Source: Peredibacter starrii
Lineage (GTDB): Bacteria > Bdellovibrionota > Bacteriovoracia > Bacteriovoracales > Bacteriovoracaceae
Length of the DNA: 64,000 nt
Assembly (NCBI RefSeq): GCF_034259205.1
Contig: NZ_CP139487.1
Coordinates: 2,418,001 to 2,482,000, forward strand
Direction of reading: 5' to 3'
Shown: positions 1-8,969 of the stretch, in pieces
Layout: the number at the start of each line of letters is the position of its first letter
How positions within the stretch are numbered: position 1 is the stretch's first letter
Notes under the pieces: model-generated
Databases searched by the model: none
What the model saw: the letters and a program-made list of their open reading frames with translations, nothing else
Told to the model about the DNA's origin: nothing
Program-made: the position numbers and the translations under genes

Positions 1-56
1 GCCGCGAATACTGATCCTGAAACGAGAAGAGCGAGAACCATCGTTAAATTTTTCAT
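1..56 (-). CDS. N-terminal fragment of a secreted protein (cut by window start)
   Basis: Only the first 18 codons are inside the window. They encode MKNLTMVLALLVSGSVFAA, a typical Sec signal peptide with a basic N-terminus, a hydrophobic core and a VFA-A cleavage site. An AAGGAGA ribosome binding site sits just before the ATG, which makes the start convincing. The mature protein lies outside the window, so no function can be given. It diverges from the methyltransferase at 135. Confidence 0.75.
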   Translation of the reverse strand, partial: MKNLTMVLALLVSGSVFA

Positions 57-134
57 TGGAATCTCCTTTTCTATAATTAAACCAATGGTTATAAAGAAGG
101 TCTATAGATTTATACATTGCACGGAGTTAAAAAA

Positions 135-770
135 ATGGGACTTATATCAGCTGAAATTGAAAAATATTGCATCGATCATTCAACCCGTCCAAGCGCTGAT
201 GCGAAGGCCCTAGAGGATCACACTCGCGCTGGCATTCACGGAAGTAACATGCTGATTGGAGAGATGGAAGCATCTGTGCTGACGTTCCTCATTAAGCTTG
301 GGAAAGTAAAAAACATCGTGGAGTTTGGAACCTATACTGGCTATTCAGCATTAGTGATGGCAGAGCAAATTCCAGCTGACGGAACTGTGACGACAATCGA
401 TATCAATCCGGCCACCACAGCAATTGCGAAAGAATACTGGGCCAAGTCAGCACACGGTAAAAAAATTCAACAGATTTTAAAACCGGGTCTGGAAGCAATG
501 AAAGACTTAGACGGAAAATACGATCTGGTTTTCATCGATGCCGATAAAAACAATTACTCAAACTATCTGGACTGGGCCCTTGAGCACCTAAGCCCGAATG
601 GTTTCATTGTTGTGGATAATACTTTGTGGGCAGGAAAAATTCTGACTCCGGGACTGGATAAGCAAACTGACTCAATCATCGCTCATAATAAAAAAGCGCG
701 GGATCTAGAAGGGTATACGAAAACACTTCTTCCGATCAGAGATGGAATGTTCCTGATTCAAAAAAACTAA
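135..770 (+). CDS. Class I SAM-dependent O-methyltransferase (caffeoyl-CoA OMT type)
   Basis: A 211-residue cytosolic methyltransferase of the O-methyltransferase family 3 (catechol/caffeoyl-CoA type), predicted to move a methyl group from SAM to a hydroxylated acceptor. The SAM motif is visible as IVEFGTYTGYSALVMA near residue 62. The acidic motif FIDADKNNY follows further on, where this family binds a divalent metal. Length is normal for the family. The ATG at 135 is preferred over an upstream TTG at 117 because a GGAG sequence lies 8 nt before it. The substrate cannot be read from the sequence. The gene ends against the convergent lipoprotein gene, with stop codons overlapping by 2 nt. Confidence 0.85.
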   Translation: MGLISAEIEKYCIDHSTRPSADAKALEDHTRAGIHGSNMLIGEMEASVLTFLIKLGKVKNIVEFGTYTGYSALVMAEQIPADGTVTTIDINPATTAIAKEYWAKSAHGKKIQQILKPGLEAMKDLDGKYDLVFIDADKNNYSNYLDWALEHLSPNGFIVVDNTLWAGKILTPGLDKQTDSIIAHNKKARDLEGYTKTLLPIRDGMFLIQKN

Positions 771-931
771 TAACGTCCGCCTGGTTGTTGAACGCGCATG
801 GTTTCGACTTGCTCTTGCATTTGCTGTTGGTCATAGGCCCTCTGCGCGTCTCCGCCGGAATCCCAGTTTTTTCTTTCTTGTGAAGCACAACCGATTAGAA
901 TGAATGCGGCCATGATAATGAAGTGTTTCAT
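767..931 (-). CDS. Small lipoprotein of unknown function
   Basis: A 54-residue protein starting MKHFIIMAAFILIGCASQ. The lipobox is LIGC, so the mature lipid-anchored part is only about 40 residues and rich in Gln, Arg and Gly. The chosen ATG has an AGAAGGAG ribosome binding site about 7 nt upstream; a longer reading frame starting at 1012 lacks such a site and would bury the signal peptide. No domain is recognised. The 3' end overlaps the stop codon of the convergent methyltransferase gene. Confidence 0.65.
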   Translation of the reverse strand: MKHFIIMAAFILIGCASQERKNWDSGGDAQRAYDQQQMQEQVETMRVQQPGGRY

Positions 932-1100
932 GACTAAACTCCTTCTCGATTCTTCTATTTTATATGGCTTCACATTCCGCTTCATATGAATTCTCCATGA
1001 AGCATGTCTCACTCACCTAATTACTCGGGCATAATTTAGTTTTATTATATTTTCATTAAACCATTCCCCTCATTTAATTTGATTGGAATGGAGGTCTCTT

Positions 1101-1505
1101 ATGAGATTAACTGAGTTCGTAGTTGTCGTGATGGCCGCACTTCTCTTTCTCATCCCGACCATGAGGCAAGAGAACAGGCCGATGGAGCGCCAGGAACAGG
1201 AAGAGGCACCCATGGAACAAGTATTGGAGGAATCTAATACCTTTAAGATCACCTATGAGGTTCAAAAACCGGAAGAAGAGAGTCTCGCCGATATTATCTG
1301 GATGAAGAGAGCGGCCGAAGTGGCCAAGGACGAGGGCATTCCCTACTTCAATGTGCTTGAACAACATACAACGAAACGATTCGTAGATTCATACAACATG
1401 GAACTTTCAGTTGTAGAAGGTGTGATTCAATTGGATAAAGATCCTATGCGGGCGGAGTTCGATGCTAACGAGATAGAAAGCCTAGTGCTAACTGATTCTC
1501 CATAG
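1101..1505 (+). CDS. Hypothetical membrane-anchored protein
   Basis: A 134-residue protein with an N-terminal hydrophobic segment (about residues 5-20, FVVVVMAALLFLIP) followed by a highly charged Glu/Gln/Arg stretch and a soluble C-terminal region. It is probably anchored in the inner membrane by the N-terminus. The start at 1101 is chosen because GGAGG lies about 8 nt upstream, and the six upstream in-frame codons overlap this site. Its last 41 bp overlap the convergent PAP2 gene, so the two messages would be antisense there. No family is recognised. Confidence 0.6.
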   Translation: MRLTEFVVVVMAALLFLIPTMRQENRPMERQEQEEAPMEQVLEESNTFKITYEVQKPEEESLADIIWMKRAAEVAKDEGIPYFNVLEQHTTKRFVDSYNMELSVVEGVIQLDKDPMRAEFDANEIESLVLTDSP

Positions 1506-2103
1506 CTCCCACCGTTCGGTTATGAATCTCAAGTGCCAACAACGCCGCAAATCCACCGGCAATGGCATCGTAAACATAGTGCTGACCGATCGCTAAGGCC
1601 GAATAACTAATCAATAAAGCAAACACCGTGAAAATTAAAAAGAGTCTTGGATGTTGGCGGACACTTAAGGCCGCTATGAAAGACGTGCTCACGTGAGTAC
1701 TTGGCAAACAAGTAAACGGTTTATCCGCAGAAAACAAAATTTCAAAGGCGAGCTTTGTAAGATCATTCACTCCTTCCATCGGAACCGGAATTCGATCGAT
1801 CGAACTCGGAAACAGAAAGAACACAATATTGGTAATAATAGTAAGGATAAAAAACAATTGTAGAAAATGAAGATGAAGTCCCAATCGAATCAAAAAGAAA
1901 AACATCGCGACTGGCATGAGATAGGCCGACAAATAAATCCAAATCCAGTTCGGTGAAAACACCACGATCTCATCAAAGGCCGTGCGAGGAATGTTCCAGA
2001 TCTCAAAAAACTGAAACCGATTATTGAAAACATAAAGGATCGCGTACACCAGAAGTACGCCAACCATGAGGGCCAAGTCGTTTAGATTGATTCGCTTTAA
2101 CAT
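1465..2103 (-). CDS. PAP2-superfamily membrane phosphatase
   Basis: A 212-residue polytopic membrane protein with about six hydrophobic segments. It carries PAP2-type motifs: CLPSTHVS in the middle (the PSGH-like motif) and GQHYVYDAIAGG near the C-terminus (the H-x3-D motif). Members of this superfamily dephosphorylate lipid phosphates or transfer phospho-headgroups, with the active site facing the periplasm. The CLPSTHVS form is closer to the inositol-phosphorylceramide-synthase-like branch than to acid phosphatases. The substrate is unknown. It is convergent with the gene at 1101 and divergent from the permease pair. Confidence 0.75.
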   Translation of the reverse strand: MLKRINLNDLALMVGVLLVYAILYVFNNRFQFFEIWNIPRTAFDEIVVFSPNWIWIYLSAYLMPVAMFFFLIRLGLHLHFLQLFFILTIITNIVFFLFPSSIDRIPVPMEGVNDLTKLAFEILFSADKPFTCLPSTHVSTSFIAALSVRQHPRLFLIFTVFALLISYSALAIGQHYVYDAIAGGFAALLALEIHNRTVGAMENQLALGFLSR

Positions 2104-2170
2104 GTTGTAAATTTTACCCCGGACAGAATCTTACGGTAGTGCCGGTGTAAAAATGACTTACCATGTGTCC

Positions 2171-3370
2171 ATGAACAAGACAGCAATCCTCCATTTCGCC
2201 CTACGGTCGATCATTCGGCAGAAGTCCCGAAATGCGTTTATTATTGTTATTGTTTGCCTTACCTCGATCTTTTCCCTCTTCACCGCGAGTCTTTTTGAAG
2301 GGAAGAACCACCAGCTTAAAAACAGCATTATTGAGACCGAAACGGGCCATTGGCAGGTCCTGGATCGGGGCTTTTTCGATACCCAGGATCCCATGAATCC
2401 TGAGGTCCTGGACCGGAAGCTCTTAAAGAAATTAAGACCCTATAAAATGACCCCTGAGCTTTTGTTGAAGACCACCATCCTTCACCCGGAAGGTTCTCAG
2501 GAATTGACCCTGATTGGAATTGAGCCGGAGTCTCATGAGAAGGTATTCCCCCTTAAAGCGCATGTGACGGGCACCTGGCCCATTCCCAAAGAGAACCGCC
2601 GGACCGTGGTGATCGGCCAGAAATTTGCCGAGAAACTTAAACTCGCCATCGGCGATGATCTGGTGATCACCTATCAGGACAGAAGTAATGCGATCTTAAA
2701 TGAGGCCCTTACAGTGGTGGGTATATTTAATAAATACGGGCCAGGTTTTGAGGGACATAATGCCTACGTTAGGAATGAAGTCATTCAGGATCTTCTAAGC
2801 CTTGCGGACGCTGGGTCTTTTCACCGTGTGATTTTAAAACCACAAGACGCCAAGGTTCCTCCGGTGATTAAGAATAAAAATCTGGTTCTTAAGTCTTGGG
2901 ACAATCTCTACCCAGAACTTAATGTCATGATGAGATTCCATGATGGCACCACTCGCGCGCTTATCGTTTTCATGCTGGTGATTGCTTTTGTATCAATCAT
3001 CACACCGATTAATATCTTGTGGGACGAGCGAAAAGAAGAAGTAAAACTTCTTCGCACTCTAGGAACTGGTGATAAAACGATTTATCTATTAGGCGCCTGT
3101 GAGGCAGTTACGATTATCGGAATTTCTCTCATCCTAAGTGTTTCTATCTGGGGCGTTCTTCATCTTTTAAGTATTCAAAAAGGACTCGACTTTACTCTCT
3201 TGGGTGAACAACAAGTCGTGCGTGAAGGCATTCAGATTTCTCCTCTGGTTTTCCCGGTGATTAACTGGATGAATGTGATTGTGATTTTAAGTTTTCACGC
3301 TGTGATTATTTTTGGCAGTAATTATTTTTGCGTGAAGAAACTTGTTAAAAAGGAAGTCATCGATGCGTGA
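2171..3370 (+). CDS. FtsX/LolCE-type ABC transporter permease, first of pair
   Basis: An approximately 399-residue permease with the MacB/FtsX layout: a cytoplasmic start and first membrane helix (FIIVIVCLTSIFSLF), a large periplasmic domain of about 200 residues, then three C-terminal helices. Such proteins extract lipoproteins or lipids from the inner membrane, or transmit force across it. The start is uncertain: an in-frame ATG lies at 2153, but the one at 2171 has TACCAT 6 nt upstream, as at other possible leaderless starts here. It overlaps the second permease by 8 nt, so they are co-translated. No ABC ATPase gene lies nearby. Confidence 0.8.
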   Translation: MNKTAILHFALRSIIRQKSRNAFIIVIVCLTSIFSLFTASLFEGKNHQLKNSIIETETGHWQVLDRGFFDTQDPMNPEVLDRKLLKKLRPYKMTPELLLKTTILHPEGSQELTLIGIEPESHEKVFPLKAHVTGTWPIPKENRRTVVIGQKFAEKLKLAIGDDLVITYQDRSNAILNEALTVVGIFNKYGPGFEGHNAYVRNEVIQDLLSLADAGSFHRVILKPQDAKVPPVIKNKNLVLKSWDNLYPELNVMMRFHDGTTRALIVFMLVIAFVSIITPINILWDERKEEVKLLRTLGTGDKTIYLLGACEAVTIIGISLILSVSIWGVLHLLSIQKGLDFTLLGEQQVVREGIQISPLVFPVINWMNVIVILSFHAVIIFGSNYFCVKKLVKKEVIDA

Positions 3371-4547
3371 TCATTTCTTCCTTTTAAAAGTGGCCCTCCG
3401 GAATCTTGGTCGTCATCCACGCCGAACGATTCTTCTTATTTTGGGAATCGCGCTCGCCAATGCTCTCACGCTATGGATTCTGACCTTCCGACAAACAACA
3501 TTTAAAACCATGATGGATAACATCCTGGGCATGAAGTATGGCCAGGAACAAATCACCGCCCCTTCTTATTATGACTTTGAAAAAGGGAGCATTAATCCTT
3601 TCAAGATCATTCAAAAAGACTCCATCAAAACACTTCCAGAGACCTACACTTTGAGGACTCAAGGAGTGGTGCTACTCGCAAGTCAGAAAAACGCTTTCCC
3701 ACTCTTAATGAATGGCTACGATATGAAGCGAGAGCTTGAACTCTCACGCCTTTCTACTCTCTTAAAAAAAGACTTTAAGTTTCAGCATAAATTCCCTCTG
3801 ATTTTGGGAAAACGTCTGGCCCTTGCCCTTGCCGTTGATGAAGGTGATGAGGTGGCAGTCATTGGCCAGGCGGTCGACGGATCAGTGGCCAATGAGCTTT
3901 TCACCGTCGAGAAGATTTTAGATCTTGGAGGTGGTGAGTTTGAGAAGACTTTCGCCGTGACGGATCTCTCCTCAATGCAGGAATTTCTCTCAATGGGCCC
4001 GGATCAGTATCACCTGCTCGTGAACTTTGGTGATCCGATTAAAGGTCCGTCCATTTTAGAGAAAATTCAGTGGCAAAAACTCTTGCCACAAATTGCTTCA
4101 AGCTCAAGCTTCATGGACCGCTTTACAAAATTTTATGCCATTTTCTTTGCTTTAGTGGCGGGAATTGCCATGGCCAATACTCTTTCACTCTCGTTTTTAG
4201 AACGGGTGAAAGAATACAAGATGACCACCATCATTGGGGCACCTCCAAGCTGGATCAGAAAATCCATTGCCCTTGAGATTTTTCTCGTCTCAGTTGTGGC
4301 CCTTCTATTAGGGAACTTTGTAATGCTCACTTGTATCGGGATTTTTAATATCATCCCGCTTAATTTGTCGGTTCTAACAGGTGGGGCGCCCATTACCATG
4401 GGTGGCATTCACCTCTCCCAAGACATGTACCTGAATTTCTACGGCTGGGTTTTCCTTTCATGTAATCTCTTTCTTATAGTGACTCTGGTGATCGCTTCCT
4501 TCTATCCGCTTAGAATTGTGCTCAAGAAGAGCCAGACCGATGTCTAA
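3363..4547 (+). CDS. FtsX/LolCE-type ABC transporter permease, second of pair
   Basis: A 394-residue permease with the same topology as its upstream partner: an N-terminal helix (TILLILGIALANALTLWI), a large extracytoplasmic domain, and three helices after about residue 255. The pair presumably forms a heterodimer like LolC/LolE. The start at 3363 is set by an AAGGAAG ribosome binding site and an 8-nt overlap with the upstream stop. The cognate ATPase must be encoded elsewhere. Function beyond lipoprotein or lipid handling cannot be assigned. Confidence 0.8.
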   Translation: MRDHFFLLKVALRNLGRHPRRTILLILGIALANALTLWILTFRQTTFKTMMDNILGMKYGQEQITAPSYYDFEKGSINPFKIIQKDSIKTLPETYTLRTQGVVLLASQKNAFPLLMNGYDMKRELELSRLSTLLKKDFKFQHKFPLILGKRLALALAVDEGDEVAVIGQAVDGSVANELFTVEKILDLGGGEFEKTFAVTDLSSMQEFLSMGPDQYHLLVNFGDPIKGPSILEKIQWQKLLPQIASSSSFMDRFTKFYAIFFALVAGIAMANTLSLSFLERVKEYKMTTIIGAPPSWIRKSIALEIFLVSVVALLLGNFVMLTCIGIFNIIPLNLSVLTGGAPITMGGIHLSQDMYLNFYGWVFLSCNLFLIVTLVIASFYPLRIVLKKSQTDV

Positions 4548-4616
4548 CTCTTAGACAGTTTGGAAAAGATTTCTTAAAGACCCATCCCCGTGGGCCCTCT
4601 CAAGTAAAATACCCCC

Positions 4617-5354
4617 ATGGCCACATCAGTAATCTTCATTCCGGGAATGTTTAATCCGTTTATTAATACATTTCTTGGAACCTATTTCATTGATCAAATG
4701 GAGTATCTCAAAGCTCGTGAGATACCGTTTGAAATTATGCCGGTCCATACTGAGGGGTCGATTGAAAAGAACGCCAAAATCATTCGTGAGCGCATTTTAA
4801 ATCAAAAAAATCTTGTGGCCTTCTGTCACTCTAAGGGTGGCGTGGATCTCTTGCATGCTCTGATTCTTTACCCCGAGCTTCGTTCAAATTTTAAAAAGAT
4901 TATTTTCGCCCAATGTCCGTTCTTTGGAACTCCTCTGGCCGATATGGCGATGAAATCTGAAACCATCACAAGTGCATTTTTCAAAATTGTTCTAAATGGC
5001 GAAGTGGTTTCAATTAATGAGTTATCTCGCAATATACGAACCAGCTATATGCAGAGTCACGCTGAGGAAATCCAAAAAATTATCAGTGAGATCGCTATTG
5101 AGTGTATCGGCAGTTCTAAAAAACCTGAGGCCGGTCGTTTTGATTCTATTCTAAAAATTCCAAGAGACTTCATTCAACTAACCTATAAACTTCCTAATGA
5201 CGGCATGATCCCGACTGAGAGTGCTCTTATTCCAGGGGCAAAACACACTGTCTTTGAAGACCTCGATCACGCTTCTGCGGTGATTCGTCTCACTCCACAG
5301 GTCTTTGATCGCATGGCCTTTTCTCATTCTGTTTTTGAGGAGGCCCTGGCGTGA
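4617..5354 (+). CDS. Alpha/beta hydrolase, lipase-like
   Basis: A 245-residue alpha/beta hydrolase. The start VIFIPGMF matches the first strand and oxyanion region. CHSKGG around Ser72 is the nucleophile elbow (G-x-S-x-G with the first Gly replaced by Cys). NDG near residue 199 and DLDHA near residue 223 are likely sources of the catalytic Asp and His. There is no signal peptide, so it is probably cytosolic. It opens an operon with two fatty-acid hydroxylase genes; the next start (GTGA) overlaps its stop. A TAAAAT box ends 6 nt before the ATG and there is no Shine-Dalgarno sequence, suggesting a leaderless message. A role in releasing or recycling acyl chains is inferred from neighbours. Confidence 0.75.
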   Translation: MATSVIFIPGMFNPFINTFLGTYFIDQMEYLKAREIPFEIMPVHTEGSIEKNAKIIRERILNQKNLVAFCHSKGGVDLLHALILYPELRSNFKKIIFAQCPFFGTPLADMAMKSETITSAFFKIVLNGEVVSINELSRNIRTSYMQSHAEEIQKIISEIAIECIGSSKKPEAGRFDSILKIPRDFIQLTYKLPNDGMIPTESALIPGAKHTVFEDLDHASAVIRLTPQVFDRMAFSHSVFEEALA

Positions 5355-5986
5355 AGCACTTAATTGAAGACCATCGCATCCTTCTAAAGTTCTTCGCGGC
5401 CAAGAATCCTTGGACCGTGTTGTATTTTGTGGTTCCACTACTCACAGGTCTCGTTCTCTGTATGCCAGAGATCAGGGTTTTAAATCTTTTGATCGCGTTG
5501 CCTTTATCATTTCTGTATTGGAGTTTTGTTGAATATCTCATTCACCGCTACTTCTTTCACTGGATTCCTAAAAATAGAATCCTTCGCTACCTCACAAGTT
5601 CGTTTCATTTGTATCACCATGAGAATCCAACCGATACAGGTGTGATCAATTCAGGTTGGGTGACAGGAACATTGGGCGTGTTCTTTCATTTTGGGATTTT
5701 TTACTTTGTGTTCCGGTCCCCATTTCAAACCGCTCTTGAGCTCACTTTTGGTCTAGTGCTCGTGTATTACTATTACGAATGGGTCCACTATAAAGTGCAT
5801 GAAAAGATTTATGAGAAGGGCATTATGCGCTTCCTTCAGAACTTTCACCTCACCCATCATGTAAGTCCTCGTTGTAACTTTGGGCAGATCACTCCGATCT
5901 GGGACTTTTTATTAGGTACAATGAAAGAGAATAAAGAAACCAAAGACAATCCTCGCATGCGCTCCTTTGTAAAAGGGGCCCGATGA
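5351..5986 (+). CDS. Fatty acid hydroxylase-superfamily membrane protein
   Basis: A 211-residue membrane protein of the fatty acid hydroxylase/sterol desaturase superfamily, which uses a di-iron centre held by histidine clusters. Visible clusters are HRYFFH (about residue 66), HLYHHE (about residue 88), HYKVHEK (about residue 145) and HLTHH (about residue 166), separated by hydrophobic segments as in the family. It begins with GTG overlapping the previous stop and ends overlapping the next start (ATGA). It is therefore the middle gene of a three-gene, translationally coupled operon. Hydroxylation of an acyl chain is expected; the exact lipid is unknown. Confidence 0.82.
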   Translation: MKHLIEDHRILLKFFAAKNPWTVLYFVVPLLTGLVLCMPEIRVLNLLIALPLSFLYWSFVEYLIHRYFFHWIPKNRILRYLTSSFHLYHHENPTDTGVINSGWVTGTLGVFFHFGIFYFVFRSPFQTALELTFGLVLVYYYYEWVHYKVHEKIYEKGIMRFLQNFHLTHHVSPRCNFGQITPIWDFLLGTMKENKETKDNPRMRSFVKGAR

Positions 5987-6732
5987 GCTTTGCTAATGAG
6001 CAATTCCTCTATGTACTGATCCTTTTTGGAATGATCGTGATCATTCCTTATCTCGTGCTGTGCTTTGCTCCTTTGAAAGTTTTGGAACCTTGGAAATCCG
6101 TCGTTTCAAAAGATAAATCGATTATAAGACCCCTGCTATTATCGCTCTCAACTCTCGCGATCATTTATGGAGTTTTCCTTCTTGGAAGCTTAGTGAAGTT
6201 TCAACAAGACCTTCCAACCTGGTATCTCGTCTTGTCAGTTCCCATGGTGATTTTTATTCACGATGCTTATTTTTATTGGACCCACTATTTGATGCATAAA
6301 TCGAAGTTCCTCTACCGCTTCCATAAGCATCATCATCAAAGCGGTGATACGACTCCCTTAGATGCATTTGCTTTTCATCCGGTTGAGGCCTTTATTCATT
6401 TTATTTTCTTTGTGATTTATCCGGTGATCATTCCGACGAGCTTAGAGATCATGCAGTTTATGTTTTTGTGGATGCTCATTTGTAATTCGGCCGGACACTT
6501 GCCTTATGAATTTTATCCGAAGTTTCTCTATGACTTTCCCATCATTCGACAATTTAATACGGCCACACATCATCACATGCATCATCAATACTACAATTCA
6601 AATTTTAGTTTGTACTACAATTGGTGGGACCGCTGGATGAACACTAATCAGAAAAGCTACTTCATGCGTTTTCAAGAAGTAAAAGAGAAGACTCACTCAA
6701 TACTGAAGAAGGGCCTTCACCCATCTGGCTAA
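5983..6732 (+). CDS. Sterol desaturase/fatty acid hydroxylase-family protein
   Basis: A 249-residue membrane protein with the full ERG3/C-4 methyl oxidase-like histidine set: HDAYFYWTHYLMH (about residue 89), FHKHHH (about residue 112), HPVEA (about residue 130) and HHHMHH (about residue 197). Several hydrophobic helices separate the clusters. The enzyme would introduce a hydroxyl or double bond into a lipid using oxygen and a di-iron site. It is distinct in sequence from the hydroxylase just upstream. The last 36 bp overlap the convergent acyltransferase-like gene. Confidence 0.85.
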   Translation: MSFANEQFLYVLILFGMIVIIPYLVLCFAPLKVLEPWKSVVSKDKSIIRPLLLSLSTLAIIYGVFLLGSLVKFQQDLPTWYLVLSVPMVIFIHDAYFYWTHYLMHKSKFLYRFHKHHHQSGDTTPLDAFAFHPVEAFIHFIFFVIYPVIIPTSLEIMQFMFLWMLICNSAGHLPYEFYPKFLYDFPIIRQFNTATHHHMHHQYYNSNFSLYYNWWDRWMNTNQKSYFMRFQEVKEKTHSILKKGLHPSG

Positions 6733-7644
6733 ACACTCTTCGGCCACGGCCTTTGAAAGAGTCAGGCGCGGATGAAAAACCACCGCTAGAGACTGCTCAC
6801 CATTCATGGAACCCGTCATGGCCCCAAAAGGCTGGGCCGCAATCACCGGTGGAAGTCCGAACCAATGGGACTTCATAGTATGGCCAGGTTTTGTTTTCCA
6901 ATTACCAAGATTGGTAAAGACACCCGTTCTCACTTGAATGAAATCATTCATCGTCACCAGTAACTTCAAAAGGTGAGGTCCCAGAAACTGGCCAAGACCA
7001 ATTCCGACATGACCACCAAAGAAGTCCCCGCGACTAAGAGATTTCTTTAAATTTTTATCCAACGCCTGAGCACTCTGGCCAGTTGTGATCCTGGCGTCCA
7101 CAAAACCTGTGATGTTTTCCAAATGATGGTTGAAGTCAGTGCGAAGATTGACAGGAATTAACCAATATCGAGGCAACAGAGATTCTTTAATGTAAGGATT
7201 TAAACTAAGATTCAAATGATGAAGAAGATAGGCATTTCTACTTACACCGAGCTTCTTGGCGTTCATCCAAATCTTCTCAGTCTCGGCAACAGAAAGAGAA
7301 GTAAAAGCATAGGCCTGGGGTTTCTCACTTTTTTTATTCCACTGGTTTTGAATTTTCCAGCCTGGACTATAAAAAGGCAGGCGCATGAGGTAGCGAAAAA
7401 AGCTGTAAGCAAAAAACAAACTTGATGGACGATTTCTCACTGGGAGTTCCGGAATCAGGAGATCACTCTCCCCACGCTCTTTCATGATACTTAAGAAGCC
7501 TCCGACTCCATCCATCTCACCGTGAAAGACTTCGCTCTCCAGGACTTCACCTGATTCAGTTTTCTCAATCACCGTAAAGTGCGAGTACTCACCCTTCTCT
7601 TCCAGGATTTTAAACCACCGATAAATAGATTCCTGTGGGGTCAT
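6697..7644 (-). CDS. CoA-dependent acyltransferase-fold protein (WS/DGAT or condensation-like)
   Basis: A 315-residue protein with an HxxxDG motif (H41-GEM-D45-G46), the signature of the chloramphenicol acetyltransferase/WS-DGAT/condensation-domain superfamily. Later, VFTNLGNW and the following Gly-rich region resemble the second half of the fold. At 315 residues it is shorter than the 450-residue WS/DGAT enzymes, so it is probably divergent. It is the last gene of a reverse operon with a P450 and a methyltransferase, and its ATG overlaps the P450 stop (ATGA). Acyl transfer to a hydroxyl made by a neighbouring oxygenase is an inference. Confidence 0.65.
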   Translation of the reverse strand: MTPQESIYRWFKILEEKGEYSHFTVIEKTESGEVLESEVFHGEMDGVGGFLSIMKERGESDLLIPELPVRNRPSSLFFAYSFFRYLMRLPFYSPGWKIQNQWNKKSEKPQAYAFTSLSVAETEKIWMNAKKLGVSRNAYLLHHLNLSLNPYIKESLLPRYWLIPVNLRTDFNHHLENITGFVDARITTGQSAQALDKNLKKSLSRGDFFGGHVGIGLGQFLGPHLLKLLVTMNDFIQVRTGVFTNLGNWKTKPGHTMKSHWFGLPPVIAAQPFGAMTGSMNGEQSLAVVFHPRLTLSKAVAEECLARWVKALLQY

Positions 7645-8969
7645 AGAGAAGTCACCATAAGCTTAATCGGAGCATTGGGATACAAATTCACGAGCGGCTT
7701 AGGACGAATCTGACTTAAATCACAACCAGGAGTGACTTTGAACTTCTTAAAGAATTGAAATAGGTATTGTTGGATCTCAAACTGCGCGAGACTCATGCCA
7801 ATACACATACGAGGACCTTTCGCAAAAGGAATGAAAGCGTCTTCGTTATAGGGTCTCTCAAAGCGAGGGGGATCGAAGGTGTTTGGATCATTCCAGAACT
7901 CTGCATTTCGATGTAAAAAATACGGAGAGATCAAAACTAGTGAATCTTTTTTGACTTTAATACTATCAAGTTCATCGTCTTTGGCGGCCTGACGAGAGAA
8001 CAACCACACCGCGGGATACATGCGGAAAATTTCATTGATAACGGAGCTCATGAAAGGAACTTGCTTTAAAAACTGAAAAGCATTCTCTTCCCCGCTCGGC
8101 ATCGAAAGCCCCTTCACTTCATCAATCAATCGTTCTTGATGATTCTCATGACGGGCAAGTTCATAGAGGGCCCAGCTTATAGATAAGGCCGTCGTTTCGT
8201 TTCCAGCAATCAGCATAGTCACGAGTTCATTTCGAAGTTCCGTTAATGAGAAGTTTTTATTTTCGGCATCGATCTGTTTCAAATAACGGCTCAAAAGATC
8301 TTTATAAGAGTCCTTATCAGGATTTTTAAGACGCTTTTCAATGATTCCATCCACAATTCTGTGAATGATTCCACTTAACTTCTTAAATGTAATATTGGCC
8401 GGCAATGGAAGATTATCCATAAACTCAAATGGATAAAGGGCCACCACCGTGCACTCATTTTGAATTCTTAATACTGTTTCATGAAACTCTTCAAACACCT
8501 CATCAATGTCATCTGAGAACATGATTTTACTTATCACCCTGAAAGTGAATTGGGCCACATGTGAGTAAGCATCAATGACTTCGCCAGACTTGACCATTGA
8601 AAGGGAGAGATCCACTTCCTTCTCAACGACCTCACGATAACCAGCAATGATCTTGGTTTGAAAGATTGGTTGAGCAAGAACTCTCCTCTCTTTCCAACGG
8701 TCTCCATTGGAAGTTAGAATGCTGTCACCAATTAAGGGCGAAAGTGTTTTATAGCGAGCGGACTTTGGATAGGTCGCCCATCGCTCCATCATGACGGTCT
8801 TGACCAGATCCGGACGATTTAAAAAGAAGCCATTCAAACTTCCGAAAGAAAAATAAAAGGCCTCGCCATTTTCCTTTCGAAGGCCTTCAATATATTCCAC
8901 AAGATTTGAGTGGTGTTTCCAAACACCTCTGAGAAGACTTAAGTTCGAGACCTTCTTAAGTTCATTCAT
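7641..8969 (-). CDS. Cytochrome P450
   Basis: A complete 442-residue P450 monooxygenase without a membrane anchor. The oxygen-binding I-helix reads AGNETT (about residue 254), the K-helix ExxR is EIFR (about residue 312), and the haem-binding loop is FAKGPRMCIG with the axial Cys near residue 388. These are the defining features of a functional P450. Redox partners are not encoded nearby. Both ends overlap neighbours by 4 nt (ATGA), so it is translated together with the methyltransferase upstream and the acyltransferase downstream. The substrate is probably a lipid, judging from context. Confidence 0.93.
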   Translation of the reverse strand: MNELKKVSNLSLLRGVWKHHSNLVEYIEGLRKENGEAFYFSFGSLNGFFLNRPDLVKTVMMERWATYPKSARYKTLSPLIGDSILTSNGDRWKERRVLAQPIFQTKIIAGYREVVEKEVDLSLSMVKSGEVIDAYSHVAQFTFRVISKIMFSDDIDEVFEEFHETVLRIQNECTVVALYPFEFMDNLPLPANITFKKLSGIIHRIVDGIIEKRLKNPDKDSYKDLLSRYLKQIDAENKNFSLTELRNELVTMLIAGNETTALSISWALYELARHENHQERLIDEVKGLSMPSGEENAFQFLKQVPFMSSVINEIFRMYPAVWLFSRQAAKDDELDSIKVKKDSLVLISPYFLHRNAEFWNDPNTFDPPRFERPYNEDAFIPFAKGPRMCIGMSLAQFEIQQYLFQFFKKFKVTPGCDLSQIRPKPLVNLYPNAPIKLMVTSL

